Assembly: GCF_000143415.4 (NCBI RefSeq)
Contig: NW_003314293.1
Coordinates: 767,497 to 831,496, forward strand
Direction: 5' to 3'
From: Selaginella moellendorffii
Lineage: Eukaryota > Streptophyta > Lycopodiopsida > Selaginellales > Selaginellaceae
DNA: 64,000 nucleotides
Made by a program: the position numbers and the translations under genes. Position 1 is the first letter of the stretch, and each line of letters opens with the position of its first letter. This document shows positions 10,640 through 21,073 of this stretch, in pieces. The notes under the pieces are model-generated. The model saw nothing but the letters and a program-made list of their open reading frames with translations. It was not told where the DNA came from and made no database searches.

Positions 10640-11681
10640 TCGCGGCGGCCTGGTCACTTGCAAGGAGATGGAGGTGAGAGATCGAGGATTTCTTGTAGAT
10701 AGCACTTACATTGTGGATTGGAGGCCATCGCCAGGGAGAGACGCAGCCTCATGGATCCATCGCAAGCGAATGGGCTGTGCCCATCGACGCATTCTATAAA
10801 CCCTAAACCTAAGTCCATGCCACGTAGGTGCCAAGTGTGCTATTTGACCGTAATTGACCGTTGATCGTTGACTTTCTTTGAAACGACGAATATGCCACAC
10901 GTGTCTCAAGGAAGCCCATGAATATAGGGCTTGCAGTTTTGCCTCGCTAGTGATCTAGGAGAATAATCGTCGTGCGTGGCGCATTCCAGTGTCGGGGCTC
11001 GCGATTTCTACGCGCCGATCATTCCACCGGCGCCACAAAGGTTATTTGGATCTACTCGGCATTCCTGCTCCTCTTCTTGCTAGTGATCGGATTCCAGCTA
11101 CAGTCGCTCGCGATTGCGAGGGTTCTTGCGAAATATTTGCTGTCGAGTGTCGAATTCGTCATTCCGGAGCTCGGCCGATCCGCCGCTGGCGAGATTTCTT
11201 GAAAGCTCCTCTTCCTAGTCTCGGATTCTTCATTCTCGTTCCTATCTCGGATTCACGGTACCGACGTTTGTGAGGTTTTCTTGCTCCCTAGAGTCGAATT
11301 CGTTCCCCTTGCTCGCAATTTTTGTGGGACTTCTTTGACTTTGTGGTCGAATTTCGCATTCTTTCTCTCCTCTTCTAGCGATCGCTGTCGAGATTTCTTG
11401 AGCTGGGAGAGTGATCAGCGGCATTTCCCATGGAAGATTTCTTGCAAGATAGAGTGTCAGCAAATTTGTACTGGTCTTTATCCGAGACTTAACTCTTTTA
11501 TCGTTTTCTTCTCGCAGGGTAAAGTTACTCAAACTCAAAGATAAGCTGGCGCGGCGACTAGATTTTTTCTTTTAGATTGCGTTCCGTGAATCACGCAATC
11601 TCGGCCACCGATCACAGGCCGAGAATCAAGTTTTGAGGATCTCCATCGATCGCTTTCCGGGGGGCCACACCACACGTATGG
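10640..11681. promoter_or_regulatory. Shared upstream region of PPR-DYW and LOV genes
   Basis: This 1-kb gap separates two divergent genes. It contains a telo-box (AAACCCTAA, 10798-10806), three W-box cores in 30 bp (TTGACC 10844 and 10854, TTGACT 10868) and a palindromic G-box (CACGTG, 10898-10903). A G-box suits a light-related gene and the telo-box suits an organelle/RNA factor. Part of 10970-11680 is probably the transcribed leader of the LOV gene; an upstream out-of-frame ATG sits at 11678, overlapping the chosen start. Function is inferred from motifs only. Confidence 0.4.
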
Positions 11682-13195
11682 ATGGCGCTACAAAATGGAT
11701 CCCTCCTTTCGTCAGACCGGAAATGTGTGAGGAGCCCGCGCATGAAGAACCACAAGCTCATCGTCTCCCAGTCCTTGATCCGCTCCTACCGCGCCAGTAT
11801 CCAGGATGAGCTCCAGAAGCACGCCTACAACTTCGTCCTCTGCGACCCAGGCCTTCCGGACCATCCCATTGTCTACGCCAGCGATGGTTTTCTCGAGATG
11901 ACGGGGTATAGCAGGGACGAGGTCCTGGGAAGGAACTGCCGGTTTTTGCAAGGGCGGGACACGGACAAGCGGGCTATCGTCGAGATACGAGAGGCGATTC
12001 GTGAAGAACGGGACTGTCAGATCAAGATCCTGAACTACACAAAGGCTGGCAAGCCGTTTTGGAACCTGTTCCATTTGGCGCCCGTCTTCTCGCAGCAGGA
12101 TGGCCGGGTGGTGCATTTCGTGGGAGTTCAACTTCCCATATCTTCGAAGGTTGCGGCTCGCAAGGACGGGCATTTGACGGGGCTGGAACTTTCGTTTGAC
12201 GAGCTCGAGTTTGAAGAACATTTTGGTAAGGTTTTTGTTCTTTCTTTTGCTTGAACGACGAATCTGTTCACTCGCAGATAACCCCTCGTGCAAGAATTAT
12301 CACTTGAGCGAGGAAGACAAACAAAGAGCTTTCGCGGCAGTCAAGGCTGTGCTACAGGAGCTGGCCAACTCGAGCTGCAAGGGAGTCAGTTCTATGAGAA
12401 GTAAGTCATTCTCCGAGGGTGTGATCCCTCCAGGATTCGTGGCCACCTCGTTGTTGTTGGCTTTAACTAGAATCCCACACAGTTTCGTCCTGTAAGTTCA
12501 GTAGCTCTCTCTTTCGCTTTCGTTTTTGTCTTGAGGCTTGATATAGTTTGTTTTTGCAGAACAGATCCTCATCTTCCTGATATGCCGATCGTACACGCGA
12601 GCCTCGAGTTTCTGGAGCTAACAGGTTTTGTTCTACTTTAAATGTAGAATTCTAATGCATGGCCATGAAACCGTGCAGGATACACGCGAGAAGAGGTCAT
12701 TGGTCGGAACTGTAGATTCTTGCAAGGACCTGACACTGATCTAGCGCCAATCGAGGAGGTAAAACTTTGTTGAAGTTACAAGTTTCCTGCTTCATCCTCA
12801 TCTTTCGTCAGCTACGATCGAGTATATCTGAGGGGCAAACTTGCACTATCCGCATTCTAAACTACAGGTAACATTCTCCTCTCGGCCTGTTAATAAACGA
12901 CTTGATAATCCTTGCTACCAGGAAGAACAAGGAACCCTTCTGGAACTCCTTACACATTTCTCCAGTGCGAAACTCAAGTGGAAAGGTTGTAAGTCTATTT
13001 CTTACGCACTCCTTGAAATGTTGTCCTTTTCAGGTAGCATACTACGCAGGAATTCAAGTAGCTGTATCTCATTCTAGCGAAGAGGACGAAGGGAGAGCTC
13101 GTATGCAGCAGCTGGGCACTTTGGGAGCTATAAAGGTGGCAGTGAGAAGCATACAGACTGGGCCGGTACTGCGAAAATCGAAAACCATAAGCTGA
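11682..13195 (+). CDS. Twin-LOV blue-light receptor protein (LOV/LOV type)
   Basis: Seven exons join to 394 aa: 11682-12225, 12278-12491, 12560-12624, 12679-12758, 12812-12867, 12922-12985, 13034-13195. LOV1 (about residues 45-150) has the FMN-binding core GRNCRFLQG with the photo-adduct Cys, and NYTKAGKPFWN. LOV2, after a linker, starts SFVLTDPHLPDMPIV and again has GRNCRFLQG and NYRKNKEPFWN. There is no kinase, F-box or Kelch domain, so this is the short PAS/LOV class rather than phototropin or ZTL. In Arabidopsis the N-terminal PAS of this class lacks the Cys; here both domains keep it. An unspliced first exon would give only LOV1, a possible truncated isoform. Confidence 0.93.
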
Positions 13196-13945
13196 AAACA
13201 TATCAACGCGATTTGTGAAAATGCGATCAAAGGTTTGTAATGTTTTGGATTTGAGATCAGGCAACCTTTCGTTGCTCTTTTGAAGTAAAATTTTCTCTAT
13301 AACAAGGAAAAATACAAAAATAAACTGTAAATACATGTGTGTGTGTGTATTTATTTATTTTTATATCCCCTAAGGTGTTCTTAATTTTTATTATTAATAG
13401 TAAAATATATACATTAGAGGGAAGAAAAGTGTGGTGGTTATTATCTTATAAATATGGTTACTGATTAGCTAATTGATATTAGCTTAAACTTGTTATACTT
13501 TACAACTTTACCAAGAATAAAAAAAAACTTTATTAGAAATGTTTTAATCTCGTTGCACTTCCCATTATTAGAAAAAATGCTATTACAAACTATATGTTTA
13601 GCATCATAAACGTATTCTTTCTACAAATATAATAGCCTAAATTATTAAAAGATGTAAATTGAAAAACTATAGAATAGTCAAAGAATTAATTATGTAAACA
13701 TTTAAACTCATGCAATCCTGTTAGTGATTTCATATATCCTAATACTTTCAAGATAACTTCATGCCCATGTACGGTTGTCCCCAGGCTAAATGTAAACAAT
13801 TAAATTTCCTCAGTTCTTTTATCAACATGAAAATGCTAAAATGTGGTAACTGCTAAGATTTTTGCTAAAATTACGGGGTGGAATTTGATACATGGCACAG
13901 ATCAAGCACTGCTGCTGCTTGGAGTAGCCTGCATTGTTCGTTCTT
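13196..13945. other. AT-rich spacer
   Basis: Strongly A+T-rich intergenic DNA between the convergent LOV and AWPM-19 genes, with a short TG microsatellite near 13335-13348. It holds their 3' ends; no open frame or repeat family is recognised. Confidence 0.5.
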
Positions 13946-14389
13946 TCACGATTCATACTCTAGAACAAGGAAGAGTACGTAGAAAAGTTGTGTTCCTCCC
14001 GCTACAATCGCAAAGGCCTCGAGAGTTTTCTGCAAGCATCCAAGAAATCGAGTTTGGGAGAAAGAAAAGAAGGGAGAAGATTTCACTTACTAGTCTATCC
14101 TGTTTGACAGAACCCAGGATGATGTGCTTGGCAGAAAAGCTGTCAAAAAAGAAGTGGTTTGTAGGTAAATCTTCTTAGAACTATACCCGGTGGCAAGAAG
14201 TAAGAGGACGAGGGCGATGACTCCCACGCACACTGCTCCCACCATAGTTTCATGCTTATGATGCCTGGCATGTAACAGTCCTATCATGGCCGATGCCACT
14301 CCCACTGCGGCGGCTGTGAGGGAGAATCTCACCAAGTCGAAGATGGCGTTGTTGTCTACACACATTTTCCATGGAGGATTCATGAGAGT

Positions 14390-14435
<46 letters not shown>

Positions 14436-14580
14436 GTTTCTTACCTGCTAGCGCGGAGAGGTCATTGAGTTGATGGTTTACTTCAAAGCTTGCCAGGCCC
14501 AAGAGCGTGAGATCAGCGAGCAGAGCTAGAACCAGCAAAGCCAGCAGAGGAGATGAGCTTCTTCCTCGCTTCATTGCCAT
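13946..14580 (-). CDS. AWPM-19-like plasma-membrane protein
   Basis: Four minus-strand exons give 145 aa: 14445-14580, 14187-14355, 14091-14139, 13946-14029. The start MAMKRGR is chosen because the family begins just before the first membrane segment (PLLALLVLALLADLTLLGLA). A second and third hydrophobic segment follow (SLTAAAVGVASAMIGLLHAR and VGAVCVGVIALVLLLLATGF), then AKHIILG, and the last exon reads LEAFAIVAGGTQLFYVLF, the diagnostic C-terminal segment of AWPM-19/PMP1 proteins. Four membrane spans are predicted. The family is linked to abscisic acid, cold and desiccation responses, with reported ABA influx activity for a rice member. Introns of 89, 47 and 61 nt were set by eye; the summed frame is intact. 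Confidence 0.82.
14388..14436. repeat. Compound microsatellite (TG)n(AG)n
   Basis: About 27 bp of TG followed by about 23 bp of AG, lying entirely in intron 1 of the AWPM-19 gene. On the coding strand it forms a (CT)n tract beginning a few bases from the donor, followed by (CA)n before the acceptor region. Confidence 0.95.
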
Positions 14581-14799
14581 ATTCCTACTTCTCTCTTTGA
14601 ATCGATCTTCTAGCCGCAAATTCTATATGATTTCCAACAAATTTATCACAAACACCACCTATTTCTTTCTTTTCTTTCACTCCCTCTTGCAAGCCCCCAA
14701 ACACTTCTTTTATACCGAAGCTCGACGATCAGAGTTTTGGAACTTACTGTCCTCGCCCCTCGTATACATCGTGTAGCTATGCATTTCTGCGTGTGAGAG

Positions 14800-15235
14800 G
14801 AACAGTGCGAGGAGAGGAAAGTGGTGGCTGACAGTGAGTTCCAGAAGATGGAGCTGGTTGACAAGAAGGCCGACGAAGATATCTTAATCAAACTGGTAAA
14901 GTCCTTCGATTGTTATGTTATGCGAGAAAGAGAGACTGACTGAGTTTCATACTCGACAGGGAGCGGACAAGGCCAAGAAGAAAGAAGGGGAGAAGGATGA
15001 TAAGACCAAGAAGGTAAGTGGATGGGCTTGTTTGTGGCTTTCTTTTAACGATGAGCGTGTTTTCGTTTCTTCAGTCGGTGCCGATCGAGTTCCGGAAATC
15101 CGAGGCCGAGAATCAGTATGGCGGACGTGGTGGCAATCGCGGCCGCGGCCGCGGGAGAGGCCTCAACAACAACACGCGGCTTCGGCTCCCGAGATTGCTG
15201 ATTTCCAGCAGTTCCCGTCTCTGGGAGGGAAATGA
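14800..15235 (+). pseudogene. HABP4/PAI-RBP1 (RGG) protein relic, 5' truncated and frameshifted
   Basis: Three joined pieces (14800-14895, 14960-15013, 15075-15235, with GT-AG introns) read EERKVVADSEFQKMELVDKK, then a Lys-rich linker, then IEFRKSEAENQYGGRGG followed by an RGRGRG tail. This matches the end of plant hyaluronan/mRNA-binding (Vig2/Stm1-like) proteins, ribosome-associated factors. The expected ending PEIADFQQFPSLGGK is present but one frame off, at about 15170; a single missing base after AACAACAACAC would explain it. The N-terminal half of the family (with the Stm1-like start) is absent upstream, where the AWPM-19 promoter lies. Either a decayed copy or a sequencing error plus a missed 5' exon. 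Confidence 0.65.
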
Positions 15236-15524
15236 GATCTCAGCACTCGATTTCTTCTTAACTCTCTCGTTTCCTCTCGTGCTCTTCTTTTTTGCTTGTG
15301 TGTGTGATCTGTTGGCTGGCACTTCTCTCGCTCTCCCCCTTTTTTCTTAACACTTGAGAAACTTGGAAAACATCTATGCATCTTTGTGATGCATGTCATG
15401 AAATGAAGCTTTTGTTTGACATCACACAGTTCCTTCGCTCATTTCTTTCGTTCTTGTTCTGGAGATTTACATTGACCTGATCTGGATTGTGATAATTTCA
15501 CTCTTATTTACTCCTGATTTTTGC

Positions 15525-16392
15525 TCAAGCTTTGGTGGCCAGCATTGCTGTTGCAACTCCAGCGATTCCAACGGTGAGAGCAATGCTTCCTCCATACTTG
15601 GCTCCAAACTCAGCAAAGTTGACGCAGGAATCCATGGCGGCATAGCCCTCTGCGTAGATTTCCTTGCTGACGATGTTGTAGATGGCGCGAAGTGGAGCGA
15701 GCACGGCCTGGTATGCGTATGGGAGGTACTCAGTTGCACCAATGGCATCAAAGAGGGAGTCCAGGAACCACTCGCTGTGAGAGGAAGCCTCCACGTTGTT
15801 AACCATGATGTTGCCGGAGAGAGTGAATGGGTTGTAGAGACCCAGCTTCTCCACCTTGGCAAGTTCTATAATTGTCAAAAGTAAGAGCAAAGTCTCAAAA
15901 GAAGTATGATGTTACCAGTGATTTGAGATGATCCCCAGAGAGTTTCTCCAACCTGGAGATCCTTGGCTCGCTTGTACACAAGCTTTCCCTTGGCGTCGAC
16001 TGGGATGAAGTGGCCCTCGCTAAGCTCGATCATGTCTGAGGCGGTGTGGACCTGGATGAACTCGGAGATCACATCGGCGTCCTTGTGGCCGAATGCGTAG
16101 ACATCCGAGAACACGTTTTTGCTCACTGCAACCTTTAGATCTGGCACTTTTATGGGCTTTCGAGAAACTTAAGAGCAATATAATACCTTGTCTCCAACTT
16201 TGAGATCTCTCATGAGTTTGAGGTCGCCGTTATACATTTGGACGGTGGCATCGCCTTTGCAAACATAAAGCCTGTGATTGGCTGTAAAATCGCTTGCAGA
16301 TTCTTACCTGGGAAACATGAGGTGTTGGTCGCTAGAACAACGCTAGCAAGAACAGCGAAGAGAGAAGTAGCAAAGAAAAAAGTGTGAGCCAT
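15525..16392 (-). CDS. Secreted Hedgehog-type Hint (Hog) domain protein
   Basis: Four exons (16308-16392, 16187-16254, 15916-16132, 15525-15865; introns 53, 54, 50 nt) give 236 aa. Residues 1-21 form a signal peptide (MAHTFFFATSLFAVLASVVL). Cys26 begins CFPGDATV, the start of a Hint autoprocessing domain; LKVGDKV, FSDVYAFGHKDADV, FIQVHT and LSEGHFIPV (His92, with Ser in place of the usual Thr of TxxH) follow in Hedgehog order. GLYNPFTLSGNIMVNNVEAS matches the end of the Hog C-terminal region. Hog domains cleave themselves at Cys1 and in Hedgehog attach cholesterol. Here no Hedge or other cargo domain precedes Cys26: only about four residues remain after signal cleavage. The last 22 residues are hydrophobic, suggesting a membrane or GPI-like anchor. 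Hog proteins outside animals are known from algae and bryophytes. Confidence 0.88.
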
Positions 16393-16900
16393 AGAGAACT
16401 CTACACTATGAAAGCCTAGAAAGATAGGAAAAGAAGCTCTAGAAGCGATGTTAAATCCTAGAGACGAGTGTTGGTGATCCTAAAACTTTGATAGCAAGAA
16501 TTATTTAATTCTAAGTACATATTTGAGATGCCGCATCATTGACAAGAAAGCTCTCCATAGCAATTTACTTAAATAATGACTACGAAAGAAATTAAATGTT
16601 CATTAAGAAAAATAAAACGAGTTATGGAGTTTCAAGGAATATTCTAAGAACCTTGCCCTAAAAGTGTCTAGGGTGGTGTGAGCGCAGCAGCTATCGAATA
16701 AAGCTAAACTCGCGGATAAAGCTATCAGTGGATCTGCCCAGCACACTCGCGGATAAACTCTTACTCCTGGTTGGGCGGCATGTTCTGGCGGCGGCTTTTT
16801 GGAGGTGAGTGAGTAGAAGAGCGCAAGAGCCCAGCTAACATTTAGCTGCCCGCGGATGCAGCACGCTCGCGGAAACTATAGCTCGGGCTCGAGCTCGTGC
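16393..16900. other. Spacer
   Basis: Intergenic DNA upstream of the Hog gene, with its presumed promoter. A local direct repeat of CTCGCGGATAAA occurs near 16708-16756 and again in part near 16865. No gene seen. Confidence 0.4.
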
Positions 16901-17102
16901 TCCTGCTCCTCCTCTCAAGCTCGCCTTGTTCCTCTTCTGCGATATCTGCTACAACCGGCAGTTGACTGCATGCGACACGACGTTGCTTGATCACCCGAGC
17001 TATGCTCATGGAAACATCTGCCCCAAGCAGCGTCGTACACATGCAAATGCCCTTTACTGGGGGGCGCCTTGGAGCATTCCAGCCTACTTGTACGACAACG
17101 AA

Positions 17103-17575
17103 ATGGAGCCTTCAATGACGCCGCTGGAGCCCTGCCACGTCAGGAGCATCGAAGCCGTGGGCTGCATTTCCACGTTCGAGCTCGGCCTGCTGTGTCGGGG
17201 TCCTCCGGCGGAATTCGTGATCGATGGAACTTTAGGAGAGCTTGATGCTAAAGAAGTCCTCGTCTATAAGGAATCCATCTGGCAGAATCGGGTCTCCACT
17301 GGCTACATCCTTCTAAGGCATTGCAGTATGGCTCTCTGGACTGGGTTGTCAACTACGACGACTTCCGGGGCATGCCCATGGCACTGTCGGCCAGGAAGTT
17401 CGTCCAGGCGTCTCATGACCGCGGAGAGGATCCTGTCAAGGAGCTGAACGCTGTGGACGCGATCGGGATCAGAAAGTGCGTCGTGGTGGATCTCCGCGGT
17501 ATTGGCATCAATAGAAAGATGGGCCTCTTTTTCGCCGAAGATGCTCTACGCGACGTGCTGCCGTGTGTGTTTTGA
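17103..17575 (+). pseudogene. Unrecognised gene with one frameshift
   Basis: Two overlapping frames read as one protein: from MEPSMTPLEPCHVRS through IDGTLGELDAKEVLVYKESI to STGYILL, then, one base off at about 17318, LQYGSLDWVVNYDDFRGMPM and KCVVVDLRGIGINRKMGLFF to a stop at 17575. Inserting one base in the TAAGG at the junction would join them. The composition is clearly protein-like (about 158 aa, longer if the open frame back to about 16880 is used). I do not recognise the family and propose no function. It may be a young pseudogene, an assembly error, or a gene with an unseen splice. Confidence 0.5.
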
Positions 17576-17732
17576 ATGTTTAGTGAATATGCCCTTCAAC
17601 GGTCAACACTAGCATTATCTCCTAGTCAACGCAAAATAAACGTGGGACATTTGCAAAATCTAGGCATGGCGCTTCTCTTCTCTTTCCCCACTGATTTCTC
17701 CAAAACCGGAAAAAGTAAGGAATTGGATCGAG

Positions 17733-19097
17733 ATGGCGACTGGCGGTGGCACTGATCGGCGAATCGTGCACGGTGTGCTCATGTTCACCCAGATCACATT
17801 CGGCATCAGTTACGTTCTCAACAAGGTTGCTCTCAACAATGGCGTCAACAAGATCGTCTTCTCGGTCTACCGGGATATCGTGGCCATCTTGTTCTTGGCG
17901 CCTCTTGCTTACTTCACCGAAAGGTATGAAATCTATAGCTTCAATGTCTTGCGATAGTTTCAACCCACTCAAACATCAGGAATGAGAGAACCCAGCTCAA
18001 TGCCAAACTTTTCAGCACCGTGTTTCTTCTGGGATTCATCGGGTAATTTATGAGTTCTCCAGCGGTGAAAGTTCACGTTTCATTCTTCTTCGTTTTTACC
18101 TTTCTATTTTCACAGGGTCTATGGTGCACAGCTTCTAGTGCTTACTGGACTCTCATTGACATCGTCTGGCTTTGTATCTATCATGCAAAGTGTAACTCCA
18201 GTGTGTGCTTTTCTCATTGCCATGGTTTTCAGGTACGTTACTTTTGTATGATCTTCTCAAAAAGCTTTCGATCTTGCCTACAGGCTGGAACACATTCGAT
18301 TCAAAAGGATAGACGGCCAGGCTAAACTCTTGGGAGTGATACTGTCGATCGCAGGAACTTTCATAGCCTCGGTCTTTAAAGGCCACGCAGTTGTTGGAGC
18401 AAGCAATGGTTTCACTTTAGATCTCTCGCCTTGGAACCTCGGTGCACTTGTCCTTGCTGCAAACAGCTTGTGCATTGGAGCTTACATAAATCTACAGGTT
18501 TCGTAGTTCTTCCAAAGTTTGCGATCACTGGTATCGATTGTTTTCTTCTTTTCGATAGGCGCCAATTCTCAAGCACTATCCAGCACCATTTTCATTGACA
18601 GCACTCTCGTACGTTTGTGGAATGGTCTGCCTAGCGGCCACAGGAGCGTTTACAGTAAATCTGTCGGTTTGGAGGATCACCAAGCTTGTAGATGTGATTG
18701 CTTTCACTTATGCGGTACGTAAGATCAGCTTTCTTCATTGTTTGCCAGTTCGTGAATTTATCATCTCTTCTTTCTTGTTCAGGGAATCGTTTCTTCGGGC
18801 TTAAACTTCGCATTGCAGACGTGGTGCGTCCACAAAGTCGGGCCTTTCTTAGTTATCGCGTATTTTCCCCTCCAGGCCATTGTTGCAAGCTTCCTAGCAT
18901 TCATATTCTTGAAAGACTCCCTCTTCCTTGGAAGGTAAAAGAGACCACTTTGGAGGTTCTTCTTACTTTTGCTTCTTTTCCCCAGCATTGTTGGCGGACT
19001 ATTTATCGTATCAGGACTCTATTTTGTGACATGGGGACAAGTCAAGCAAAAAAAGCTAGACGCTCAAGAAGAACCCACAGAACCTTTGATCGCCTAG
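17733..19097 (+). CDS. WAT1-related EamA (drug/metabolite) transporter
   Basis: Seven exons (17733-17923, 17980-18042, 18116-18232, 18284-18497, 18559-18714, 18783-18934, 18986-19097) give 334 aa. The N-terminus MATGGGTDRRIVHGVLMFTQ leads into the first of about ten membrane spans; GISYVLNKVALNNGVNK and FSVYRDIVAILFLAPLAYF are the classic first EamA repeat of plant WAT1/nodulin-21-like proteins. The second repeat begins near SSGLNFALQTWCVHKVGPFL, followed by FPLQAIVASFLAFIFL and GLFIVSGLYFVTWG. WAT1 moves auxin out of the vacuole and relatives move amino acids; the substrate here is unknown. The start is fixed by the first ATG of the family pattern; all splice phases agree. Confidence 0.93.
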
Positions 19098-19262
19098 ATT
19101 TATATGACCATTACCTCTGAAAGGATCCTGACGATTCAGAACACCCGTTCTTTCATGCCTGTGAATGAAAGACACGAACATTCAAGAAACAACATTCGTC
19201 ACCTGGAAATCAATCTAGAGGTCTAGAGAGCACGAAAGAACTCTGAAACCAGTTCTTCTTTG

Positions 19263-20658
19263 TCATCTCTGGTTGAATCCCAAAGCAGCAGCGGCACCAA
19301 ATCCCGATAGCTGTGCTCGGTGGCTCGACTTTGGGCTCTTGCTTCGCCTCAAGCCCTCTGGCACTGGCGACTTCGCTGATCCCAGCCGCAAAGAATCATA
19401 TACGTCGCTGCTAGACTTCAGCTTGCCACGGTCCATCAGCCCCGTGCTTGACAAATCCTGGCTTGGAAACTCCACTCCTTTCCAGGCCACCGATCTCGCC
19501 GGCTTCAACAGTGGTTTCTTCATGCCGGTCATCCAGTCGTAATGGTTGTCCATGCCTTGGAGCTCGGAGAACACCTGTGTCACCGAAGGAACGACTTTAA
19601 CTTCGTCCTCTTGCAACACCGTGACCTTGTCGTCACTCGAGCTCTCGGTGTATTTGGCAGAGACCGGAAGTGGAGCTGGCTCGATGTCTATGTCTGGCTC
19701 TGGTTCTGGTGTCTTGTTTGCGCGGCGGCCGTGATATATCTCCTTGGCTCTTGGAGAATCGAGTAAGGCCACTGCGCAGGACTTCTGGTTGCCTCGGATG
19801 CAATCGCAAACTCGGCTCTGGACCCTCATGTCATCCGGACATGAACTGTCAAAGTATGCGTTGTAGATCACAAACTGATTAGCCTGCGAGAGAAAAAAAA
19901 ACTCTGACACAGGAAATATGAAAGCAGCAAACCTGAGGATAAAATCTTTTCAGGTTGTAATGCTTAGCGAGGAACGAGAGAAGTTTTTGTGATGGTCGAT
20001 CGTATCTGAAACCGCAAAGTTACATATCAGCTGCGGTTTAAACAAGGAAAGAAGCAAAATTTACCCGATCTGGTACGCAAGTTTCTTCGTATGAACAAGC
20101 ATGGCGTCGAAAAGCTGCCGACCAAGACCGATTCTGTTCTATGACCTTGTCAAAATTAGAAGAACAACTTAATCTCTGAACTGAGCCGAGAGAAAGAAAA
20201 AAGAAACGACGAGAGAAAGAGGAGAATACCTTTGGCACGAAACGTGGACATAGAAATCCAGCACGCACAATGGATTGATCTCCACGAGAGCACCGCACTC
20301 CTTCCGGATGAACAAGTTCTTCTGCCCAACTTTGAGCAGCCCCTTGACGAGGATCACGTCTTTGCTCGGCCCGTTGCTCGTGAGGAGGTATAGAGCCTGC
20401 GAACCCAGACGAATGCGCTCGTAGTCTGTGATGGGAACTTTCAACTTCTGTGCCTGCGCTGACAGCCTTCCCATATCGTCGATCACTCTTCTCATATCTT
20501 CCTTCTCGGCAGGATTCAAGCGACCTGGACGAAGAGAGAAAACTGTTAAAAGTTGCCAAAGCGCTCTTCAAGTTACCAAGCTTTTGGCCGTCCCAAATCG
20601 TGACTCTAGCTCCTTGCGGTCCACTCTTTAAACAAGCGATGCAGTTCTGCGCCTCCAT
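19263..20658 (-). CDS. ATAT: Alpha-tubulin N-acetyltransferase (MEC-17/ATAT family)
   Basis: Five exons (20577-20658, 20230-20524, 20065-20133, 19933-20005, 19263-19883) give 379 aa. The GNAT core reads LLKVGQKNLFI, then NPLCVLDFYVHVSCQR, IGLGRQLFDAML, YDRPSQKLLSFLAKHYNL and ANQFVIYNAYF. The residues matching human ATAT1 Cys120 (in LCVLDF) and Asp157 (in YDRPSQ) are present. The enzyme acetylates Lys40 of alpha-tubulin inside microtubules, mainly in cilia and flagella. Most flowering plants lack it, so its presence suits a plant with flagellate sperm. The C-terminal 200 residues are Ser/Pro-rich. The start at 20658 (MEAQNC) is the first ATG in frame; the frame is open about 60 nt further upstream without an ATG. 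Confidence 0.9.
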
Positions 20659-20759
20659 GCCAGGATCACCTCTTAAGTTCCAGTTTGTTCCATGATAGCA
20701 GGGACGAAACACGTCGCGTGGAGAGCCCTAGAAGCTCTCATCGTCATCCCAAACAACTG

Positions 20760-21060
20760 AAAAAACAAAACAAAACCGTTAAAGTTAGTTACCTCCGCGT
20801 CCGAACTAAACAATCCACCAACAAAAAAGCATTCAGAAATTTAACAATTAAATTTAACAATTTAGAAAATCCGTTAGAAGAATTAGGCTACTCTACAGAG
20901 GTTCATGGTACCTCGCGCGTGAAAAAGAAAGGACAGGAGCTCGCAACAGCTTACATTTCTTTCTCTCATGGGGGCGATGCCATTGTGCGATATCTGATAG
21001 AAATCTTCTGCCCTAAAATGTGATCACAAAAAATATGTTGAAGATTTAAGCGATTAGTTT
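20760..21060. other. Spacer
   Basis: A+T-rich intergenic DNA upstream of the tubulin acetyltransferase. An open frame through the region has no recognisable motif. Confidence 0.4.
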
Positions 21061-21073
21061 TTAACATGATCAG

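Noticed and set aside
10972-11273. Open frames upstream of the LOV gene
   Set aside because: They lack motifs, contain local sequence repeats (GAGATTTCTTGA) and lie where the leader of the LOV gene is expected.
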